Part shown: one piece after another, positions 7,951 to 12,401 of the stretch
Position numbering within the stretch: position 1 is the stretch's first letter
How the letters are laid out: the number at the start of each line of letters is the position of its first letter
Assembly (NCBI GenBank): GCA_900769475.1
Contig: CAAGGQ010000136.1
Location: forward strand, 1 to 12,401
Source of the DNA: Clostridia bacterium
GTDB lineage: Bacteria; Bacillota; Clostridia; Oscillospirales; CAG-272
Reading direction: 5' to 3'
Length of the DNA stretch: 12,401 nucleotides
Made by a program: the position numbers and the translations under genes
Notes under the pieces: model-generated
Told to the model about the DNA's origin: nothing
Databases searched by the model: none
The model's input: the letters and a program-made list of their open reading frames with translations, nothing else

Positions 7951-8712
7951 TTAGCGGTCGGTGTGCTCGGCGGCCTCGGCATGGAGCCGCTTTTGGTACT
8001 CGATGCGCTCCTCCACGCTGGCAAAGATCATTTGGGAGGAGAGCTCCACCGCCACGGTGCCGGCCAGCAGATCGTGGATGGCCGAGTGGTTTTTGGTGGC
8101 GAGGAAAAGGCTCAGCTGGAGCAGACCCAGCAAAAGGATTCCCGCAATGCCCAGGGGGCCCAGGATCCCGAACAGAAGCATGATCACCAGGAATACGGGA
8201 ATCATGGTCTCCACGGTGAATTTTCCCAGCACGGTACGAATGAAGAGCTGGAGAGGAGAGAGCTTCACACAATCCACTCGCACCAGAGCCAATCCAAAGA
8301 TCTTTTTGCCCAGGGTCTGTCCGTTGCCCAAAAGCAGGGGGAGGAGCAGCTCCCAGAGCAGATGGGCCAGGAGAATGGCAAAGGTGGTGATGAGTAGGGT
8401 AAGATTGAAGAGCATGGTGTAGGTGTAGGAAACCTCCTCGTCGGCACTAAAGGCCTGCAGAGCCGTATCATAGACCTGCTTTTCGGCCTCCGAGAGGGCG
8501 TTGTAGTCCTCGGCCGAGAGATCGAACTCCACGCTGTAGCGTGCTTCATAGGCTTGGGAGAGGGCTTCCAGCTGTGCGGTGTAGCCGTCGTAGTCCAAAA
8601 GAGTGGAAAGAAGGAAGGCAAAGCCCACCATCAAAATGACCAGCAGGATCCCGTCAAAGAGATACGCCGAGATGCGCTTCCAAACGCTTGCCTTTTGCAG
8701 ATCGCAAATCAT
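7951..8712 (-). CDS. RDD-family integral membrane protein
   Basis: This 253-residue membrane protein carries the RDD pattern: the first helix contains Arg13 and Asp20 (KRISAYLFDG), the third segment has GQTLGKKIFGL (131-141) and the last has HDLLAGT (213-219). Four or five helices are apparent (about 15-38, 100-128, 170-203). Between the first two is a charged, mostly acidic segment (about 41-98, including EDYNALSEAEKQ) that is probably extracytoplasmic and longer than in minimal RDD proteins. The ATG has an AAGGAGG ribosome site and its own promoter. The function of RDD proteins is poorly known; some have been linked to ion or salt tolerance. It is 73 bases upstream of the ABC ATPase gene on the same strand, with no clear terminator between, so read-through is possible, but the job may be unrelated. 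Confidence 0.85.
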   Translation of the reverse strand: MICDLQKASVWKRISAYLFDGILLVILMVGFAFLLSTLLDYDGYTAQLEALSQAYEARYSVEFDLSAEDYNALSEAEKQVYDTALQAFSADEEVSYTYTMLFNLTLLITTFAILLAHLLWELLLPLLLGNGQTLGKKIFGLALVRVDCVKLSPLQLFIRTVLGKFTVETMIPVFLVIMLLFGILGPLGIAGILLLGLLQLSLFLATKNHSAIHDLLAGTVAVELSSQMIFASVEERIEYQKRLHAEAAEHTDR

Positions 8713-8753
8713 GGGGAGCCTCCTTCCTTTTGTGCTAAAAAAATAACCAATAT

Positions 8754-8783
8754 ATTATATCACCTTTTGGGTAGAAAAAGCAA
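8754..8783 (-). promoter_or_regulatory. Promoter of the RDD gene
   Basis: On the minus strand a -35-like TTGCTT (8778-8783) is followed after 18 bases by TATAAT (8754-8759), with the extended motif TGATATAAT. It lies about 40 bases upstream of the ATG at 8712. It could also carry the downstream ABC operon by read-through. Confidence 0.7.
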
Positions 8784-9005
8784 CCCTTTTTTCTTTTTTC
8801 TAACAAAATGCCTGTGAATTCGGCAATATGACCAATTCGCTTCATCTTCCTAAAACAAAAAGAGCAACGGAAGAGACAGGTTGCCTTGACGCTTGGCCAC
8901 GGAGAGGAGGCTTTTTTGGAGGAGAGAGGACGAAGGCCTTTGCTGCAGGGGCGTTTTTGGTCGACCGTATCGAAAAAAACGCAAGATTCTTCCCAAAAAA
9001 CACTA

Positions 9006-9034
9006 TTGTATCCCTTTGGGGATTGTGCTATAAT
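9006..9034 (+). promoter_or_regulatory. Promoter of the transaldolase gene
   Basis: TTGTAT (9006-9011), a 17-base spacer and TATAAT (9029-9034), with the extended motif TGCTATAAT. The -35 is weak and the -10 perfect. The ribosome site AAGGAGG (9050-9056) and ATG (9067) follow. Confidence 0.75.
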
Positions 9035-9066
9035 GAAGCCGCATTTTTCAAGGAGGATATACGACT

Positions 9067-9714
9067 ATGAAACTTTTTATTGATACTGCAAACCTGGACG
9101 AGATTCGTGCCGCCAACGATCTGGGTGTGATCTGCGGCGTGACCACCAACCCTTCTCTCATCGCCAAAGAGGGCAAGGTGTTTGAAGAGGTGATCGCACA
9201 GATCACCGAGATCGTGGACGGTCCCATCAGTGCCGAGGTGGTGGCGGCCGATGCAGAGGGCATGGTCGCCGAGGCCAAGGAGCTGGCGAGTATTCACGAG
9301 AACATTGTGATCAAGATTCCAATCACCGCCGAGGGACTTAAGGCCGTCAAGTGTCTGACCGCCATGGGCATCCGCACGAACGTGACCCTGATCTTCAGCC
9401 CTGCCCAGGCTCTTCTGGCCGCCAAGGCGGGAGCTTCCTACGTCAGCCCCTTCATCGGGCGTCTGGACGATATTTCCGACAACGGCATCTCGGTGATCGA
9501 GGATATTGCCACCATCTTTGATATTCACGGCATTGCAACCGAGATCATTGCCGCCAGCATCCGCGGCCCTCAGGACGTGACCGACGCGGCCAAATGCGGT
9601 GCTCACATCGCAACGGTTCCATATAAGGTGATCATGCAGATGCTGAAACATCCCCTGACCGATATTGGTATTGAGAAGTTTATGGAGGATTGGAACAAGA
9701 CCTTTCATTCATAA
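9067..9714 (+). CDS. tal: Small transaldolase (TalC/Fsa family)
   Basis: This 215-residue cytoplasmic enzyme belongs to the compact class of transaldolases. It probably moves a dihydroxyacetone unit between sugar phosphates in the non-oxidative pentose phosphate pathway. The N-terminus MKLFIDTANLDEI and the GVTTNPSL motif (24-31) are diagnostic. The Schiff-base lysine is K83 in VIKIP. The segment SPFIGRLDDI (127-136) has Phe129 where E. coli fructose-6-phosphate aldolase has Tyr131. The transaldolase TalB has Phe at this place (Phe178), and changing it to Tyr is known to give aldolase activity, so transaldolase is favoured over aldolase. Length is typical. The start has an AAGGAGG ribosome site 10 bases upstream and its own promoter. 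The next gene has a separate promoter, so the gene may be monocistronic. The family is certain; the reaction is inferred from one residue and context. Confidence 0.92.
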   Translation: MKLFIDTANLDEIRAANDLGVICGVTTNPSLIAKEGKVFEEVIAQITEIVDGPISAEVVAADAEGMVAEAKELASIHENIVIKIPITAEGLKAVKCLTAMGIRTNVTLIFSPAQALLAAKAGASYVSPFIGRLDDISDNGISVIEDIATIFDIHGIATEIIAASIRGPQDVTDAAKCGAHIATVPYKVIMQMLKHPLTDIGIEKFMEDWNKTFHS

Positions 9715-9720
9715 GGTTGG

Positions 9721-9743
9721 ATCCCCGCAGGAAGGGATTTTTT
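9721..9743 (+). terminator. Weak terminator after the transaldolase gene
   Basis: Arms ATCCC (9721-9725) and GGGAT (9734-9738) form a 5-bp hairpin with an 8-base loop and run directly into six T. The stem is short, so partial read-through into the GH28-like gene is likely. Confidence 0.45.
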
Positions 9744-9762
9744 GAAAAAATTTCTTTTCTGA

Positions 9763-9791
9763 TTGTTTTTTCGGAGAAAATATGGTATGAT
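9763..9791 (+). promoter_or_regulatory. Promoter of the GH28-like gene
   Basis: TTGTTT (9763-9768), a 17-base spacer and TATGAT (9786-9791), with the extended motif TGGTATGAT. The ATG at 9828 follows a strong AGGAGG (9814-9819). Confidence 0.65.
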
Positions 9792-9827
9792 ACGTCTATC
9801 AGCCTAAGTATACAGGAGGATCCTATC

Positions 9828-10973
9828 ATGAAGTTATACGGAGACGGTATCCATGACGATACCCTTGCCCTGCAAGCGCTTTTGGATCAGCGCGGCATCG
9901 TTACCGTCGATCGCCCAGGTACCTATCTGGTCAGCAAGACACTGATCATTCATTCCAACACCCGCTTTGTTCTGTCCCCCGGTGCCAAGCTTCTGGCGGC
10001 GCCTCTTTCCCGTTGTGCTCTCATTGAAAACGAGCATTTTGCCGACAACGACGGCGGCCGTGACGAGAACATTGAGATCATGGGCGGCATCTGGGACGGC
10101 AACTGCGACGAGATGGATCTGGATGCGGTGACCGAGCTGAAGAATCGCTTGGAAACGCCCTACCGCCCCTACGTATTCAAGGGCAAGCTGATCCGCTTTG
10201 CCCACGTGGATCGCATTATGCTGACAAGAATGACCGTGCGCAACCCCGTGAGCTACGGCGTACAGATCGCCGCGGCCTACGGCTTTGTGGTGCGGGACAT
10301 CTTCTTTGATTACAACTGGCACTACGGCACCACCGACGGGATTCACATCAACGGCCCCTCCTATGACGGCGTCATTGAGAATCTCTGCGGCACCACCAAC
10401 GACGATCTGGTGTCCCTGACCACCTATGACGAACCCCACGCCGAGGTGACCCTGGGGGACATTGAGAACGTGGTGATCCGCAACATCTCGGCGCGCAACG
10501 GCTACTCCGCCATCCGCCTCTTGGCAGGCGAGAATTATGCCCTGCGCCACATCCATATCGACGGCGTTTACGGTACCTACCGCCACCACGCCCTGGTCAT
10601 CGGCAATCACAACGACAGACCCGGCAACACTTGGTTCGACGATATTACCGTGGAGAACGTTCGCGTTTCCAAGAGCTATACCCCTCTTGGGGAGGACTGT
10701 TGCCGACTCTGGGAAAAAGGATTTGAAAAGAGCCCTCTCTTCTTCTTTGAGAAAAAGGCGATCTGCGGCAACATGACTATTCGTAACGTTTACCGCCACG
10801 AATCTCAGGAATCGCCGGCTCCGCTCTTCCGTTTCGTGGATACGGTCAAGATCGACCGCCTCTATCTGCAAAATATCCATCAGACCACCCCTGACGGTGT
10901 CACTCCTCCTCCCTTCTGGGAAAACGAAGGCGAGATCAAGGAGGTCATCGAATACGACGTGGATCCCAGATAA
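9828..10973 (+). CDS. Cytoplasmic GH28-like right-handed beta-helix protein (polygalacturonase-like)
   Basis: This 381-residue protein probably acts on a pectin-type or other uronic-acid-containing oligosaccharide inside the cell. The start at 9828 is chosen over an upstream in-frame ATG at 9690 because AGGAGG lies 8 bases before it, a promoter falls between the two, and 9690 lies inside the transaldolase gene. The N-terminus MKLYGDGIHDDTLALQALLD is the clipped opening of the pectate-lyase-superfamily helix (usually preceded by DFGA). Asn/Asp/Ile-rich turns typical of beta-helix coils repeat from about 80 to 350. Two GH28 catalytic landmarks are visible: TTDGIHI (168-174, Asp170) and TNDDLVSL (190-197, Asp192-Asp193). 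The later GHG and RIK motifs are not obvious; GYSAIRLLAG (225-234) occupies that general region. There is no signal peptide. No transporter or uronate enzyme gene is adjacent. The fold is convincing; the substrate is unknown. Confidence 0.8.
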   Translation: MKLYGDGIHDDTLALQALLDQRGIVTVDRPGTYLVSKTLIIHSNTRFVLSPGAKLLAAPLSRCALIENEHFADNDGGRDENIEIMGGIWDGNCDEMDLDAVTELKNRLETPYRPYVFKGKLIRFAHVDRIMLTRMTVRNPVSYGVQIAAAYGFVVRDIFFDYNWHYGTTDGIHINGPSYDGVIENLCGTTNDDLVSLTTYDEPHAEVTLGDIENVVIRNISARNGYSAIRLLAGENYALRHIHIDGVYGTYRHHALVIGNHNDRPGNTWFDDITVENVRVSKSYTPLGEDCCRLWEKGFEKSPLFFFEKKAICGNMTIRNVYRHESQESPAPLFRFVDTVKIDRLYLQNIHQTTPDGVTPPPFWENEGEIKEVIEYDVDPR

Positions 10974-10993
10974 GGGGAGAGGTTCGGAAAATC

Positions 10994-11034
10994 AAAAGGG
11001 GATCCCTCCGCCAAACGGAGGGATCTCCTTTTTT
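10994..11034 (+). terminator. Strong terminator of the GH28-like gene
   Basis: Arms at 10994-11010 and 11016-11032 form a 17-bp hairpin with one G-T wobble and a CCAAA loop, ending in six T (11029-11034). The left arm begins AAAAGGGGATCC, so the structure may also weakly stop transcription from the other side. Confidence 0.9.
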
Positions 11035-11064
11035 GATGCGCGTTTTTGACACGCCCATACACCT

Positions 11065-11093
11065 ATTCTACCACAAGACGGCGTGTTTGTAAA
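11065..11093 (-). promoter_or_regulatory. Candidate minus-strand promoter with no gene behind it
   Basis: On the minus strand TTTACA (11088-11093) is followed after 17 bases by TAGAAT (11065-11070), with the extended motif TGGTAGAAT. An inverted repeat (GACACGCC 11048-11055, GGCGTGTT 11080-11087) brackets the -10. No minus-strand gene follows; the next structure is the GH28 terminator palindrome, giving an expected RNA of about 70 bases at most. Confidence 0.35.
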
Positions 11094-11103
11094 GAGGAAT
11101 ATG

Positions 11104-11169
11104 TGCAAATTGACTATTTTCTGCCATTTGAACAAAAAATAATTGGTAACTTTTTGCAAATTGCCAATT
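11104..11169 (+). repeat. Paired direct repeats and inverted repeat before the orphan promoter
   Basis: TGCAAATTG occurs at 11104-11112 and again at 11155-11163. An inverted repeat AATTGGTAA (11141-11149) and TTGCCAATT (11161-11169), with one wobble, overlaps the second copy and touches the -35 box at 11168. The arrangement resembles a regulator-binding site, but the sequence is AT-rich. Confidence 0.45.
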
Positions 11170-11196
11170 GTCAAGGGGCTTTTTTTGTGCTATACT
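11168..11196 (+). promoter_or_regulatory. Near-consensus promoter of the orphan transcription unit
   Basis: TTGTCA (11168-11173), a 17-base spacer and TATACT (11191-11196), with the extended motif TGCTATACT. This has the best -35 of the promoters in the window. Transcription would start near 11203. Confidence 0.8.
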
Positions 11197-11202
11197 GTAG
11201 GT

Positions 11203-11658
11203 GCAAAGGAGGTACAGGCCAATGAAATAAGTAGCTTGGGACATTTCCAAAGGGAAGCGTGTGATCGATTTGAACGGGTAGAAGAGAGCGATTGAGAGAA
11301 GAAAAGAAGAGTTTCCACAGAAGAATTCAACGTAAAACAGAATCCCCACGAACCCAATTTCAGAAGTAAGATCGTAAACACAGATGTACAGAAAAAAGAA
11401 GAGTATCCAAACCAAACGGATGTTCAGATCGAGCCCTTTGCCAGTGTCCATAGGATTCGCCTTTTGTTGCCAACAACTGCAAAAACAAGTGGTATCTCCC
11501 GTAGAGAAGAAAAAGTGATGTGTTTTGTGTGCGTTGAGATGGGACGAGAGGTAGACAATAGAAAGAGAGGATCACAAAAGATGTTAGATACTAAGAACGA
11601 GCAGAAATGACCCTTGATTGTGGGCTTACAACCGCAGTCAAGGGTCATTTCTCTTTTT
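11203..11658 (+). other. Orphan transcription unit: signals of a gene without an open reading frame (ncRNA or dead gene)
   Basis: Behind the promoter lie a perfect Shine-Dalgarno, AAAGGAGGT (11205-11213), and ATG at 11222 with ideal spacing, but the third codon is TAA (11228-11230). In this frame I read further stops, at least four within the first 45 codons. Between the stops are stretches such as VAWDISKGKRVIDLNG that look coding-like but match nothing I recognise. The plus strand is rich in A and G up to about 11600, unlike the flanking genes. A terminator in the same direction closes the unit. The result is a transcript of about 450 bases with no usable frame. It may be a decayed gene whose signals survive, a regulatory or structural RNA, or a two-codon leader that affects the RNA. 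No tmRNA, RNase P, SRP or 6S hallmarks were seen. Confidence 0.5.
11603..11658 (+). terminator. Terminator of the orphan unit
   Basis: Arms AGAAATGACCCTTGA (11603-11617) and the exact complement at 11638-11652 form a perfect 15-bp stem with a 20-base loop, followed by CTTTTT. The T-run is only on the plus-strand side, so it stops plus-strand transcription. A small inner hairpin (TTGT/ACAA) sits in the loop. Confidence 0.85.
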
Positions 11659-11671
11659 GTTGGTATTTTCG

Positions 11672-11700
11672 TTGCAATCGGGCGTCGAATGTGATATAAT
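11672..11700 (+). promoter_or_regulatory. Promoter of the cysteine hydrolase gene
   Basis: TTGCAA (11672-11677), a 17-base spacer and perfect TATAAT (11695-11700), with the extended motif TGATATAAT. It lies 38 bases upstream of the chosen ATG. Confidence 0.75.
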
Positions 11701-11738
11701 AAGAATCGTAAATGTACAAGCAAAGCGAGGAGAAGGCT

Positions 11739-12260
11739 ATGAATATTTTAGTGGTAGTGGATATGCAGAACGATTTTATCGATGGTGCTCTGGGCACCCC
11801 CGAGGCGCAGGCCATCGTTCCTTACGTTGCCGACGTGATCCAAAATTTTAACGGCAAGGTGCTCTTTACCCGGGATACTCACGGGGAGGAGTATGCAAGG
11901 ACCCAGGAGGGGCAAAAGCTTCCCGTGCCTCATTGCATCCGGGGAACCCACGGCTGGCAGATCCGTGCCGAGCTGGAGGAGCTGCGCAAGGCCCCTGCCA
12001 TTGATAAGATCACCTTTGGCTCCAAGGATCTGGTCCGGGTGCTGGGGGAGGAGCCGGCGGTGGAGAGCGTTACCTTTGTGGGACTTTGCACCGATATTTG
12101 CGTGATCTCCAACGTTTTGCTCGTCAAGGCCTTTTATCCCGAGCTTCCCCTGGCGGTGGATGCCAAGGGCTGTGCAGGAGTGACTCCGCAAAGTCATCGT
12201 ACGGCACTGGAGGCCATGCGGACCTGCCAGGTACAGATTCTCAATGACGATTGCGAATAA
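11739..12260 (+). CDS. Nicotinamidase-like cysteine hydrolase (isochorismatase superfamily)
   Basis: This 173-residue cytoplasmic enzyme probably deamidates nicotinamide to nicotinate for NAD salvage. The start at 11739 (MNILVVVDMQNDF) is preferred over an ATG at 11712, because GAGGAG (11727-11732) serves the later one and the family starts at this strand. The catalytic triad is visible: Asp8 in VDMQNDF, Lys90 and Cys121 in GLCTDICV. Candidate metal ligands Asp46 and His48 (RDTH) and His65 in VPHCIRGTHG match the DxH plus H site of nicotinamidases, and PHCxxGT is typical of that branch. The length is a little short (about 180-210 is usual). The gene has its own promoter and a strong terminator, so it stands alone. 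Other amidase members of the superfamily cannot be excluded, but the metal site favours nicotinamidase. Confidence 0.88.
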   Translation: MNILVVVDMQNDFIDGALGTPEAQAIVPYVADVIQNFNGKVLFTRDTHGEEYARTQEGQKLPVPHCIRGTHGWQIRAELEELRKAPAIDKITFGSKDLVRVLGEEPAVESVTFVGLCTDICVISNVLLVKAFYPELPLAVDAKGCAGVTPQSHRTALEAMRTCQVQILNDDCE

Positions 12261-12278
12261 GCGACTGCACAGCGTTGC

Positions 12279-12327
12279 AAAAGAACAGCGTCCTCTTGCT
12301 TGGGGCAAGAGGACGCTGTTCTTTTTT
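12279..12327 (+). terminator. Very strong terminator of the cysteine hydrolase gene
   Basis: Arms at 12279-12299 and 12305-12325 are exact complements over 21 bp around a TTGGG loop, ending in six T (12322-12327). The left arm starts AAAAGAACAG, so the structure may terminate in both directions. Confidence 0.95.
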
Positions 12328-12337
12328 GTATAATGAA

Positions 12338-12401
12338 AACCACCAGCAGTGCTGGTGGTTCCAAAAAGCTTTCGCTTTGCACAGTTCCCGCCACAGCGGA
12401 A
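12338..12401. repeat. Three consecutive hairpins at the right edge (REP-like or mobile-element end)
   Basis: Hairpin 1: AACCACCAGC (12338-12347), loop AGT, GCTGGTGGTT (12351-12360), a perfect 10-bp stem. Hairpin 2: AAAGC (12365-12369), loop TTTC, GCTTT (12374-12378). Hairpin 3: TTCCCGC, loop CACA, GCGGAA (12385-12401), with one bulged C, ending exactly at the window edge. The transcription terminator of the preceding gene is already complete, so these are not needed for termination. The block resembles repetitive extragenic palindromes or the folded ends of single-strand transposons; no transposase is in view. Confidence 0.5.

Larger units (their letters stand above)
8713..9066. other. Divergent intergenic region without a gene
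   Basis: This 354-base gap separates the minus-strand RDD gene from the plus-strand transaldolase gene. It holds one promoter for each direction. The middle (about 8790-9000) shows no convincing gene. The only notable structure is an inverted repeat with arms GCGTTTTT (8951-8958) and AAAAACGC (8975-8982), with the palindrome GGTCGACC in its loop, ending 23 bases upstream of the transaldolase -35. An 80-codon open frame at 8828-9070 runs through the promoter and ribosome site and is not believed. Confidence 0.6.

Noticed and set aside
7940..7962. Terminator between the RDD and ATPase genes
   Set aside because: The small inverted repeat ACCG/CGGT at the RDD stop codon has a bulge, a short stem and no direct T-run, so it is unlikely to stop transcription.
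8828..9070. 80-codon plus-strand frame before the transaldolase gene
   Set aside because: It runs through the -35, -10 and ribosome site of the transaldolase gene and has low-complexity, non-protein-like content.
11068..11451. Hydrophobic 127-codon minus-strand frame, which could look like a membrane protein
   Set aside because: The complement of an A/G-rich strand naturally reads as Phe/Leu-rich. There is no good ribosome site, and the frame runs across the plus-strand promoter and its repeats.
11203..11658. tmRNA, RNase P RNA, SRP RNA or 6S RNA as an explanation of the orphan unit
   Set aside because: The conserved cores I know for these RNAs (for example GAGGAAAGTCC of RNase P) are absent, and there is no tRNA-like end.
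11424..11723. 99-codon minus-strand frame
   Set aside because: It spans the terminator and the cysteine hydrolase promoter, and has no ribosome site or family signature.
11748..12308. Minus-strand 186-codon frame opposite the cysteine hydrolase
   Set aside because: It is a shadow: the plus frame holds the complete Asp-Lys-Cys triad and metal site.

Overview
The window looks like a chromosomal segment of a low-to-moderate GC Firmicute, most probably an uncultured gut-type Clostridia (Oscillospirales or Christensenellales-like). This is inferred from consensus AGGAGG ribosome sites, extended -10 promoters (TGnTATAAT), short lipoprotein signal peptides and a CUT1 sugar transporter that carries its own ATPase. 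No rRNA, tRNA, CRISPR array, phage gene or transposase is visible. The taxonomic guess rests on style, not on a marker gene.

Positions 1-8712, all on the minus strand (read right to left): an RDD-family membrane protein (7951-8712), then a complete CUT1 carbohydrate ABC transporter: ATPase (6774-7877), MalF-type permease (5831-6772), MalG-type permease (4922-5815) and UgpB-like lipoprotein binding protein (3439-4857). Two large surface lipoproteins follow directly. One is a thermonuclease-like protein with OB-fold-like domains (2098-3429). The other is a multidomain OB-fold/Ig-like protein with a 167-residue tandem repeat, cut by the left edge (1-2065). From 7877 to the left edge the gaps are 1, 15, 64, 9 and 32 bases, so this reads as one operon. 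A palindrome overlapping an extended -10 sits just upstream of the ATPase gene. The operon looks like a binding, degradation and uptake system at the cell surface; its substrate is unknown, and the nuclease raises the possibility of scavenging from extracellular nucleic acid or a nucleotide-linked sugar.

Positions 8713-10973: a divergent intergenic region with one promoter each way, then on the plus strand a small transaldolase of the TalC/Fsa family (9067-9714) and a cytoplasmic GH28-like right-handed beta-helix protein (9828-10973). Each has its own promoter, and the second ends at a strong terminator.

Positions 10974-11738 contain no convincing protein gene but are not empty. There is a textbook promoter (TTGTCA, 17 bases, TATACT), a perfect Shine-Dalgarno, an ATG followed after one codon by TAA, about 370 bases with stops in the start frame, and a 15-bp hairpin terminator. 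This orphan transcription unit is the most unusual item here: either a dead gene with intact signals or an undescribed RNA.

Positions 11739-12401: a nicotinamidase-like cysteine hydrolase with its own promoter and a very strong terminator, followed at the right edge by three consecutive hairpins that resemble a REP-type or mobile-element end.
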